NCBI GenBank assembly: GCA_002691725.1
Contig: NZIT01000003.1
Span: forward strand, 1 to 13,709
Source: SAR116 cluster bacterium
GTDB taxonomy: Bacteria; Pseudomonadota; Alphaproteobacteria; Puniceispirillales; UBA1172
Direction: 5' to 3'
DNA: 13,709 nt
Of the stretch, positions 7,896 through 13,709 are shown in pieces; position 1 is the first letter of the stretch; each line of letters opens with the position of its first letter. The translations under genes were made by a program, and so were the position numbers. The notes beneath the pieces are model-generated. The model was not told the origin of the DNA and ran no database searches. It saw only the letters and a program-made list of their open reading frames with translations.

Positions 7896-8204
7896 TTAAG
7901 CCGATGTTTTCTTGCGGCTAGTTGTTTTTTTCGCGGGTTTCTTTGCTGTTGTTTTTTGAGTTACCGTTTTTTTAGCAGCTGGCTTCTTTTTGGGCGCTGG
8001 CTTTGCATCAGCCTCATCTTCGATAAGATCATCATCATCTTGAGAGGCATCATTTTCATCACCGCTCATTCCGCTTTTGAAATTGCGAAGACCTTTTCCA
8101 AAGTCACCCATCAGACTGGAAATCTTTCCACGTCCCCCAAATAGCAACAGTACAATCACAAGAACGATTACCCATTGCCAAATTCCGAATGCACCACCAA
8201 ACAT
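7896..8204 (-). CDS. tatA: Sec-independent translocase protein TatA with a histone-like basic tail
   Basis: TatA oligomerises to open the passage for folded twin-arginine substrates. The 102-residue protein starts with a short helix (about 7-22) ending in [20 protein letters not shown] (19-38), the TatA signature with its FG hinge and amphipathic helix, then NFKSGM (41-46). An acidic patch (49-65, including four consecutive Asp) is followed by a strongly basic tail, [11 protein letters not shown] onward, made of Lys, Ala, Thr and Pro (69-102), resembling bacterial histone H1-like sequences. The core is wholly typical; the acidic-then-basic tail is the odd part. GAGG lies 5 nt before the ATG. 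It heads tatABC, downstream of a 92-bp gap with a candidate promoter. Confidence 0.96.
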   Translation of the reverse strand: MFGGAFGIWQWVIVLVIVLLLFGGRGKISSLMGDFGKGLRNFKSGMSGDENDASQDDDDLIEDEADAKPAPKKKPAAKKTVTQKTTAKKPAKKTTSRKKTSA

Positions 8205-8209
8205 ATTTA

Positions 8210-8213
8210 CCTC
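8210..8213 (-). promoter_or_regulatory. Strong ribosome binding site for tatA
   Basis: GAGG on the minus strand, followed by TAAAT and the tatA ATG at 8204. It is among the best Shine-Dalgarno matches in the window and fits high expression of TatA relative to TatB and TatC. Confidence 0.75.
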
Positions 8214-8244
8214 GTCAGTATATAATTCTTAATTTAATATCGTT

Positions 8245-8274
8245 ATCATATTCAGGTTATGGATACCACAACAA
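8245..8274 (-). promoter_or_regulatory. Candidate promoter for the tatABC-serS-surE-pcm unit
   Basis: On the minus strand TTGTTG (8274-8269) is followed after 18 nt by TATGAT (8250-8245, 5 of 6 to consensus). Transcription would start near 8238 and leave a leader of about 35 nt that contains the tatA ribosome binding site. The 92-bp gap (8205-8296) is one of the two longest non-coding gaps in the window. The -35 is weak, so this remains tentative. A 6-bp inverted repeat CAGGTT / AACCTG (8253-8258, 8273-8278) overlaps it. Confidence 0.3.
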
Positions 8275-8296
8275 CCTGTTATTTTATTTATCACTT

Positions 8297-9346
8297 TTAT
8301 GAAAAAACAAAAACCTGACTGTTATCAAGTTTAATTGAGACTTCGGTTCCAGCATCGTACCAAGTTATTCCCGGAACACGAGCATGTAAATGCATTGCGC
8401 CCAAACGTTGCCAGTTCAATTCCAGATGCACAATACTGTAACGCCCTAGCATAATCGTTTCCACGACTACCGCGTCTGTTGCCTCACCTCTGGGGTCTAT
8501 GATGAGCCCATCATTACGGATGATCATTGTTGCATGTTCAGTATCATCAATGTCTTCGACGGGAAATAACCCAAACGGAGTATCTGCCATGCCATTTTTG
8601 ACAGAAGTCTCAAAGCGATTAACCTCACCAAAGAACTCAGCAACAAAGGCATTATCCGGTCGGCAAAACACATCAACCGGCGCACCAGACTGGATAATCG
8701 CACCTTTATCCATGACCAATAATCGATCCGCCATGAACATCGCTTCCTCACTATCATGGGTGACAATCAATACAGCAGTGCCAATTTCATGCAAGACATG
8801 AAGCATATCATCGCGGATTTGCTCTTTTAGCCGAACATCCAAGCCGCTAAAGGGTTCATCAAGTAAAATCAGCCCCGGATTAGGGGCAAGCGCCCGCGCC
8901 AATGCTACTCGTTGCTGTTGGCCACCTGAAAGCTGATGCGGAAAACTGTCTCTGTAATCCGTGAGATGAGTTTGCTCTAACGCATCAAGCGCCATTTTAT
9001 TTTTTTGAGCATGGCTTAGCTTAATATACCTCTGGCTATTCAGGGCAAAGAGGATATTGTCCATAATCGTCATATGCGGGAAAAGCGCATAATCTTGAAA
9101 AACCATGCCTATCCCACGATCTTCGGGGCGCAGGCTAGTTGCGGCATCAGCAATTTTTTCATCCTTAAGCCAAATCTCACCCTGTGATGGCGTCTCAAGG
9201 CCTGCGGCAAGTCGCAAGATGGTGGATTTACCACATCCTGATGGCCCTAATAATCCAACAACCTCATGGCTATTAACAGAAAAGCTGATATCATGAACCG
9301 ATGGCAGATGGCCATATTGATGGCTGATATGCTTAAACTCAATCAT
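8297..9346 (-). CDS. ABC transporter ATP-binding protein (PotA/FbpC-like, CUT1/iron/polyamine class)
   Basis: This is an importer-type ATPase of the family that powers uptake of iron(III), polyamines, sulfate or sugars; the substrate cannot be read from the sequence. With the start used it has 349 residues. The ATPase domain shows Walker A GPSGCGKST (34-42), Q-loop Q84 in MVFQDYALFPHMT, signature LSGGQQQRVALARAL (139-153), Walker B LILLDEP (159-165) and switch His197. After NAFVAEFFGEVNRF (232-245) comes a TOBE-like C-terminal domain (about 245-349). No permease or binding-protein gene adjoins it, so it is an orphan in this window. The longest reading starts at 9424 inside scpB; I chose ATG 9346, where the ABC fold begins, overlapping the scpB stop by 8 nt. 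ATG 9358 is an alternative. Confidence 0.94.
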   Translation of the reverse strand: MIEFKHISHQYGHLPSVHDISFSVNSHEVVGLLGPSGCGKSTILRLAAGLETPSQGEIWLKDEKIADAATSLRPEDRGIGMVFQDYALFPHMTIMDNILFALNSQRYIKLSHAQKNKMALDALEQTHLTDYRDSFPHQLSGGQQQRVALARALAPNPGLILLDEPFSGLDVRLKEQIRDDMLHVLHEIGTAVLIVTHDSEEAMFMADRLLVMDKGAIIQSGAPVDVFCRPDNAFVAEFFGEVNRFETSVKNGMADTPFGLFPVEDIDDTEHATMIIRNDGLIIDPRGEATDAVVVETIMLGRYSIVHLELNWQRLGAMHLHARVPGITWYDAGTEVSIKLDNSQVFVFS

Positions 9347-10049
9347 TGATATGCTCATCATCTTCATCAGAAGCCAGATCATTTGCCAGATTATGAGCAA
9401 TCTCATCTTCGGTAATAAGCGCATCCATCGCTAGCTGATCCTCATCTTCAATCGCATCACCATCACCATCATGAGCTTCAGCTTGATCTGAACGCATAAC
9501 ATCACTAATCGTCTGCCCGGTTGCCAGCAGGCCTGTTTTCTTTAGCTCATCCAAACCCGGCAAATCTTGTATTTGCGTTAGTCCAAAATGGTCAAGAAAA
9601 CCATCACTAGTCGCCCAAGTGATCGGACGGCCAGGTGTGCGGCGGCGCCCTTTCGGCCTAACCCATCCCATTTCAAGCAAAATATCAAGCGTTCCTTTGG
9701 ATATGGAAACGCCTCTGATTTCTTCTATTTCTGCCCGTGTAACAGGTTGGTGATAGGCAATAATAGACAAGGTTTCCAAAGCCGCCCTCGACAATGGCTT
9801 TATGCTCTCACGAATGGTTTTAAGATGCACAGCAACATCTGCGGCGCTTCGCATCGCCCAGTTGCCATCAAATTGGACAAGATCAATGCCGCTATCCTCA
9901 CCATATCTGGATTGCAGTTGCGCCATAACAGCATCATAAGTGGCGTCATCCGGCAGATGTTGACGGATGGTTATATCAGTCACAGCATCAGGTGAGGCAA
10001 AAATTAACGCCTCAATAATGCGACAATAATGAAGTACTGTTTGATCCAT
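9339..10049 (-). CDS. scpB: Segregation and condensation protein B
   Basis: ScpB dimers bind the ScpA kleisin and, with SMC, form the bacterial condensin that organises and segregates the chromosome. The 236-residue protein shows the two winged-helix domains: the first about 5-80, including YCRIIEALIFASPDAV, and the second about 85-160, with the signature LETLSIIAYHQPVTRAEIEEIRG (91-113) and WVRPKGRRRTPGRP (129-142). Residues 186-236 form an acidic low-complexity tail beyond the core. Its ATG overlaps the scpA stop as TAATG (1 nt), so translation is coupled. The last 8 nt overlap the ABC ATPase start. Confidence 0.95.
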   Translation of the reverse strand: MDQTVLHYCRIIEALIFASPDAVTDITIRQHLPDDATYDAVMAQLQSRYGEDSGIDLVQFDGNWAMRSAADVAVHLKTIRESIKPLSRAALETLSIIAYHQPVTRAEIEEIRGVSISKGTLDILLEMGWVRPKGRRRTPGRPITWATSDGFLDHFGLTQIQDLPGLDELKKTGLLATGQTISDVMRSDQAEAHDGDGDAIEDEDQLAMDALITEDEIAHNLANDLASDEDDEHIND

Positions 10050-10837
10050 TAAATTTGTTGTTCCATTGAGGCCAGATAAATTGGCCCAAATTGATTATCT
10101 TGTCTGACTTGAGCTTGCCCATCGCGCACCATTTCCAGCGTTGCTGAAAAATGTGAGGCGATAGCTGATCGGTGATCTAATTCTGTTTTATGGTTTGGCG
10201 GTAAAAAGGACAACAAATTGTTCCACCCTTTCGCGTATTTCATCAATTCACCCAATCGCGACACCGCTTCTTCTACTGAATAGAGGTGAGAGGCGGAGAT
10301 TGTTAACGTGCTGGCTTCTTGGCGGCTAGCGATCTGACCATAGGCTTGCAACAAATCATAGAGTGTAGCCGTATGCGAGATAATGGTAACAGGTGAAAAA
10401 TGTTCATGATGCGCGCCTTTGAAACGGGCTTTACCTAACCGCGGCAGAGCCATCAGCTCTTGTCCAGCTTTCCGCATGGCCTCTAGCTGTAATAGCTGGC
10501 GCCGCAGCGCATCCGCCATATCCAGCGTTTCCATCTGTTCTTCGGGTTCAGGGTCAGGCAATAGCAACCGCGATTTCAAATAGGCTAGCCATGCCGCCAT
10601 CACCAGATAATCTGCGGCAATTTCAATATCTAATTCACGCGCATTACTAATATAAGCCAGATATTGTTCAGCAAGCGGCAGGATAGCAATTTGTGTTAAG
10701 TCAATTTTCTGATCACGCGCCAGATCAAGCAGGAGATCAATTGGCCCTTCATACCCATCCAGCACCAAGAAAAGCGATAACTGGCCAGCTTGCCGCGCTT
10801 CTTGTGCTGTTAAGTTTTCATCAAAGCCATCAGTCAT
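10049..10837 (-). CDS. scpA: Segregation and condensation protein A (kleisin)
   Basis: ScpA is the kleisin that bridges SMC heads and binds ScpB. The start used gives 262 residues. The N-terminal hallmark LDGYEGPIDLLLDLARDQKIDLTQI (26-50) is followed by PLAEQYLAYI and DIEIAADYLVMAAWLAYLKSRLLLP (70-94). The middle is a helical linker, and the C-terminal winged helix (about 185-262) includes AVSRLGELMK. A longer reading from the ATG at 10870 overlaps the SPOR gene by 10 nt. I prefer ATG 10837 because AGGGA precedes it by about 10 nt and family alignment starts near there. In many Alphaproteobacteria nagZ sits just upstream of scpA; here the SPOR gene is the direct neighbour, 23 nt away. Confidence 0.95.
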   Translation of the reverse strand: MTDGFDENLTAQEARQAGQLSLFLVLDGYEGPIDLLLDLARDQKIDLTQIAILPLAEQYLAYISNARELDIEIAADYLVMAAWLAYLKSRLLLPDPEPEEQMETLDMADALRRQLLQLEAMRKAGQELMALPRLGKARFKGAHHEHFSPVTIISHTATLYDLLQAYGQIASRQEASTLTISASHLYSVEEAVSRLGELMKYAKGWNNLLSFLPPNHKTELDHRSAIASHFSATLEMVRDGQAQVRQDNQFGPIYLASMEQQI

Positions 10838-10860
10838 AAAACGCTTATCCCTTTTATGTC

Positions 10861-11853
10861 TTATTTCCATGTCCGCAATATGCAGTCCTGCCCAACAGAT
10901 TTGAATATATTACATAACTTTTTGGCATCAAGCCGTGGCATAGGATCAGTAACAACGCGCCAATACATGCCATCCTCACCTGAATCAAATACCGTAACCC
11001 CAATTAATATATCATTAAGCCGTGAGCTGTGTTTATCCATTAACACGGCGGCGGTTTGCATGGCTTTACTTTCATTCCTAAATGAAGCTAGCTGAACCCG
11101 ATAAAAGGCTGTTTTGGTCTCATCAGGGCGGTTTAGCTTCTTCCCAGGCTTCGGGAGTGGAACGCCTTTATCTTCTAAATCGGTATCCCCTAAACTGGTA
11201 TCCGCTAACTTGGTATCTGATGATGCACTATTTTCTGGCGGTTTTGTGCTGGCGGCATTCTCACTCTCTGTCGCCGCCACATCAGAACCATCAATGTGTT
11301 CGCTACTCTGGTCACTGGCTTGGTCTGATTGCGTTTCTGCCTGAGATTCTGCCTTAGTTTCTGATGAAGATTCTGGTGAAGTTTGCGTTTGGGCATCATT
11401 GGTATCCAAGTCGGGTTCAGACGGATCAGTTTGACCGGATGGTTGCTGATTATTCTGGTCATCTGCAAGCGCTTCAACATCATTGCCTTCTGGCGATTGG
11501 ATATTTTTGACTTCTGGGGCTTCTGATGCAATCTGTTCATTTGTATCATTGGTCTGAAGCGCCAGACCATTAGTGATATCTATCGGCGGCAATTCAGGGA
11601 CAGGGTCTTCAGGCAATAATTGCTCACCGCCTTCGGGGATTGGGCTACCACGATCTAATGAGTTTAAAAAGATGCTATCTGTATTTTTAATCTCTGCACC
11701 ACCTGGATTGGCTGGAACGACTTTATATGGGGTGTTTTCAGCTGAAATAATGGCGACTTCATCCATCTGTGTTGGCGTAGATATCCGGATATAGGCAATG
11801 CCAGCACCAATTAACATCACCGCACCACTAATCAGAACTAGAAAAATTCGCAT
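10861..11853 (-). CDS. Membrane-anchored SPOR domain protein
   Basis: SPOR domains bind glycan strands lacking stem peptides and so mark the division septum; in Alphaproteobacteria an SPOR protein is commonly encoded just after argS. The 330-residue protein has one N-terminal membrane helix (about 4-23), a conserved-looking stretch TPYKVVPANPGGAEIKNTDS (41-60), and a long linker (about 68-245) rich in Ser, Gln, Asp, Glu and Thr. The SPOR domain (about 247-330) opens with AFYRVQLASFRNESKA. C313 and C324 may pair in the periplasm. The longest reading begins with TTG at 11865; I chose ATG 11853 because GAGG at 11863-11860 lies 6 nt ahead and overlaps that TTG. It starts 26 nt after argS. Confidence 0.92.
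   Translation of the reverse strand: MRIFLVLISGAVMLIGAGIAYIRISTPTQMDEVAIISAENTPYKVVPANPGGAEIKNTDSIFLNSLDRGSPIPEGGEQLLPEDPVPELPPIDITNGLALQTNDTNEQIASEAPEVKNIQSPEGNDVEALADDQNNQQPSGQTDPSEPDLDTNDAQTQTSPESSSETKAESQAETQSDQASDQSSEHIDGSDVAATESENAASTKPPENSASSDTKLADTSLGDTDLEDKGVPLPKPGKKLNRPDETKTAFYRVQLASFRNESKAMQTAAVLMDKHSSRLNDILIGVTVFDSGEDGMYWRVVTDPMPRLDAKKLCNIFKSVGQDCILRTWK
11177..11221. repeat. 15-bp in-frame tandem repeat in the SPOR gene linker
   Basis: Three imperfect 15-nt units on the plus strand: AAATCGGTATCCCCT, AAACTGGTATCCGCT, AACTTGGTATCTGAT. On the minus strand they encode DTKLA, DTSLG, DTDLE. They lie in the disordered acidic linker just before the SPOR domain and suggest growth by slippage or unequal exchange. 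Confidence 0.75.
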
Positions 11854-11859
11854 CGACAA

Positions 11860-11863
11860 CCTC
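11860..11863 (-). promoter_or_regulatory. Ribosome binding site that fixes the SPOR protein start
   Basis: GAGG on the minus strand, spacer TTGTCG (6 nt), then ATG 11853. It overlaps the alternative TTG start at 11865, arguing against that start. Confidence 0.7.
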
Positions 11864-11879
11864 AATCCAAAAAGGATGC

Positions 11880-13607
11880 TTACATTTCATTAATGGCATC
11901 TACACCCAGAATAGCAAAGCCATTTCGGATAACAACCGCAGTTGCATTAACAAGTTTCAATCGCGCCGCCGTCAGAGCCGTATTATCAGTAATGAACCGT
12001 AAACTGGCATCATCACGTCCCTTATTCCATAAGCCGTGAAACGCCGCCGCCAAATCCATCAAATAAAAGGCAATCCGATGTGGCTCAAACGCCTGCCCTG
12101 CGGCCTCTACCTGCCGAGGGTAACTAGCCAATAAGCGAATTAACGCCATTTCCGCAGGATCAGATAACAAGCCAAGATTAGCACCACTAACATCAATTTT
12201 AACCGCATCATCCTGACGCAAAACTGAACAAGCACGAGCGTGTGCATATTGCACATAGAAAACAGGATTTTCGCGCGATTGCGTTGTGACTTCGGCATAA
12301 TCAAAATCCATTGTTTGATCAGTTCGCCGTGTCAGCATGATAAAACGCAATATATCCTTGCCCACGGTATCGAGAACATCCGACAAAGTGACAAATGTGC
12401 CAGCACGTTTCGACATTTTGACTTGCTTACCGCCATCCAGCAATTTGACCAACTGAACAAGCTGAATATTCAGGCTGTCTTTTTGACCTGTGAAGGCTGA
12501 TACCGCAGACTTCATGCGCTTAACATAGCCGCCATGATCAGCACCCCAGATATTAATCAATTTATCTGACCCGCGTTCCAGCTTATCCAGATGATAGGCA
12601 ATATCAGAGGCAAAATATGTCCATGTGTCATCTGATTTTTTAACAGCCCGATCAACATCATCACCATAATCGGTTGACCGAAACAGCAGCTGCTCACGCG
12701 GCTCCCAGTCTTCGGCATTGCCAGCCTTTGGCTTTTCCAAAACGCCCAGATAAATCAATCCATTGTCTTTGAGTTTTCCGATCGCTGTATCGACCGCACC
12801 ATTTTCCACTAATTGCCGTTCTGATGAAAAGCGATCCATATGGATATCAAGCTGTCCCAGATCAGCCTTAATCGTCTCCATCATATCATCAATGGCAAAT
12901 GACCGAATAAGCGGCAGCCATTCCCTTTCGTCCATTTTCAGCAAAGTGTCACCGTGCTTTTGCGCCAGCTTGTCGCCAGTATCAATCAGGTATTCGCCCG
13001 GATATTGGCCTTCCGCAACCTCGGCGGTGCTATCACCTAATGCCTGTTTGTATCGGGTTAACACTGATCTGGCCAGGACATCCACCTGATTGCCAGCATC
13101 ATTAATATAATATTCTCTAGTCACATCATAACCGCAGGTTTCAAGCAAGTTTGCTAAACTATCACCAATAATGGCACCGCGAGCATGGGCGGCATGCAAT
13201 GGCCCTGTCGGATTAGCCGATACATATTCGACATTAATCTTCTCGCCTTTGCCAATATCATTTTCGCCCCAAGCAGCACCAGCGGTGAGAATATCATCAA
13301 TACGGTGTTGCCACATCGCCGGATCAAGGGTCAGATTAATAAATCCGGGGCCGGCGATATTGACATCACTGACGCCATCAAGATGTGCGATATGCTTCAC
13401 CAAATGCGCGGCCAGATCACGCGGTGACATATTGGCAGGCTTTGCCATGACCATAGCGTAATTGGTGGAAATATCACCATGATCAGGGTCACGCGGCGGC
13501 TCACAAGCGGCAGGTTTTGCCGTATCGGTGAGCGTTATCGTGCCATTTGTAATTAAGGTATCAGTGATATCTGTTATCTGCTGACTGAAATGGGAAAAAA
13601 TATTCAT
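11880..13607 (-). CDS. argS: Arginine--tRNA ligase
   Basis: This class I synthetase charges tRNA-Arg in the cytosol. It has 575 residues from the ATG at 13607; a longer reading from TTG at 13622 exists but ATG is preferred. The N-terminal additional domain carries EPPRDPDHGDISTNYAMVMAKP (36-57). The catalytic core shows VSANPTGPLHAAHARGA (129-145), where the HIGH signature reads HAAH (138-141); EYYINDAGNQVD (165-176); IWGADHGGY (353-361); and KMSK (397-400) in QVKMSKRAGTFVTL. The C-terminal helical anticodon domain starts near 445 with RENPVFYVQYAHARA and ends GFAILGVDAINEM, the usual ArgS terminus. It follows dgt by 22 nt. Confidence 0.98.
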   Translation of the reverse strand: MNIFSHFSQQITDITDTLITNGTITLTDTAKPAACEPPRDPDHGDISTNYAMVMAKPANMSPRDLAAHLVKHIAHLDGVSDVNIAGPGFINLTLDPAMWQHRIDDILTAGAAWGENDIGKGEKINVEYVSANPTGPLHAAHARGAIIGDSLANLLETCGYDVTREYYINDAGNQVDVLARSVLTRYKQALGDSTAEVAEGQYPGEYLIDTGDKLAQKHGDTLLKMDEREWLPLIRSFAIDDMMETIKADLGQLDIHMDRFSSERQLVENGAVDTAIGKLKDNGLIYLGVLEKPKAGNAEDWEPREQLLFRSTDYGDDVDRAVKKSDDTWTYFASDIAYHLDKLERGSDKLINIWGADHGGYVKRMKSAVSAFTGQKDSLNIQLVQLVKLLDGGKQVKMSKRAGTFVTLSDVLDTVGKDILRFIMLTRRTDQTMDFDYAEVTTQSRENPVFYVQYAHARACSVLRQDDAVKIDVSGANLGLLSDPAEMALIRLLASYPRQVEAAGQAFEPHRIAFYLMDLAAAFHGLWNKGRDDASLRFITDNTALTAARLKLVNATAVVIRNGFAILGVDAINEM

Positions 13608-13629
13608 TAAGTTTTGTCTCAAACTAAAG

Positions 13630-13709
13630 TTATCTTAAAATCGGGCCAGGGGAAAACAGCCGCTCATGTTCCATCACGGCAAAACGATCTGTTATGCTGG
13701 CAATATAAT
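13630..13709 (-). CDS. dgt: Deoxyguanosinetriphosphate triphosphohydrolase-like protein (partial, C-terminal end)
   Basis: On the minus strand the frame entering at the right edge reads YIASITDRFAVMEHERLF then SPGPILR and a TAA at 13632-13630, 25 codons plus stop. YIA-x-x-TDR-F/Y-A-x-x-EH-x-R-LF is the C-terminal pattern of the alphaproteobacterial HD-domain dGTPase-like proteins, which hydrolyse dNTPs to deoxynucleosides and triphosphate. The gene upstream of argS is often this one in Alphaproteobacteria, which supports the call. The catalytic HD residues lie outside the window. It ends 22 nt before the argS ATG, suggesting one transcript. Confidence 0.82.
   Translation of the reverse strand, partial: YIASITDRFAVMEHERLFSPGPILR

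Noticed and set aside
8216..8222. TATACT close to tatA as a -10 box
   Set aside because: Transcription would start at about 8210, within or past the GAGG ribosome binding site, so the message would lack it; the TATGAT further upstream is a better candidate.
8253..8278. CAGGTT / AACCTG inverted repeat as a terminator after the ABC ATPase gene
   Set aside because: The stem is only 6 bp with a 14-nt loop, and no run of T follows in the minus-strand direction.
9347..9424. N-terminal extension of the ABC ATPase
   Set aside because: This reading lies inside scpB and is rich in Met, Leu and Trp as an out-of-frame image of the acidic ScpB tail; ABC family similarity begins at ATG 9346.
9588..9995. 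A 135-codon open frame on the plus strand opposite scpB
   Set aside because: It lies wholly antisense to a confident scpB reading, has no recognisable motif and no ribosome binding site that I can see; it is a shadow frame.

Overview
This window is an alphaproteobacterial chromosomal housekeeping block. Two things support that: the gene order (dgt - argS - SPOR - scpA - scpB - [ABC ATPase] - tatA - tatB - tatC - serS - surE - pcm - LysM/LytM lipoprotein, then yajC - secD), and protein hallmarks such as the short YajC signal-like N terminus, the TatA core and the SerS/ArgS signatures. By eye the base composition is moderately AT-rich (mid-40s % GC), lower than in most cultured Alphaproteobacteria. 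A marine lineage such as SAR116/Puniceispirillales would fit, but that placement is a guess. No rRNA, tRNA, CRISPR, insertion sequence, phage gene or att site was seen.

Layout. Nearly everything is on the minus strand, so transcription runs from high to low coordinates. At the right edge lie the last 25 codons of a dGTPase-like gene (dgt), then argS, a membrane-anchored SPOR protein, scpA and scpB (condensin partners), and an orphan ABC-transporter ATPase that overlaps the scpB stop. After a 92-bp gap with a candidate promoter come tatA-tatB-tatC (twin-arginine translocase), serS, surE, pcm and a lipoprotein with two LysM domains and a degenerate LytM/M23 domain. The single plus-strand gene, a DUF815-type P-loop ATPase, sits convergent to the lipoprotein gene and divergent from yajC-secD (Sec translocon accessory subunits). 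secD runs off the left edge after 427 codons.

Functional logic. Three themes are interleaved: protein export (Tat, YajC/SecD), cell division and chromosome organisation (SPOR protein, ScpAB, LysM/LytM amidase-activator-like lipoprotein), and translation or damage repair (ArgS, SerS, SurE, Pcm). Gene spacing is tight (1-nt TAATG overlap for scpA/scpB, 4-nt ATGA overlap for serS/surE, a longer surE/pcm overlap), implying translational coupling. Several starts were moved from the longest ORF because a Shine-Dalgarno sequence sits inside the longer reading (yajC, SPOR), or because the longer reading would extend into the preceding gene (ABC ATPase) or use TTG (argS, pcm).

Nothing here amounts to a clearly new system. 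The most notable departures from the ordinary are the ABC ATPase lodged between scpB and tatA, the absence of nagZ from its customary place between the SPOR gene and scpA, the histone-like basic tails on both TatA and TatB, a LytM domain that has lost most metal and catalytic residues, an ArgS HIGH motif reading HAAH, and a possible leaderless promoter for the DUF815 gene.
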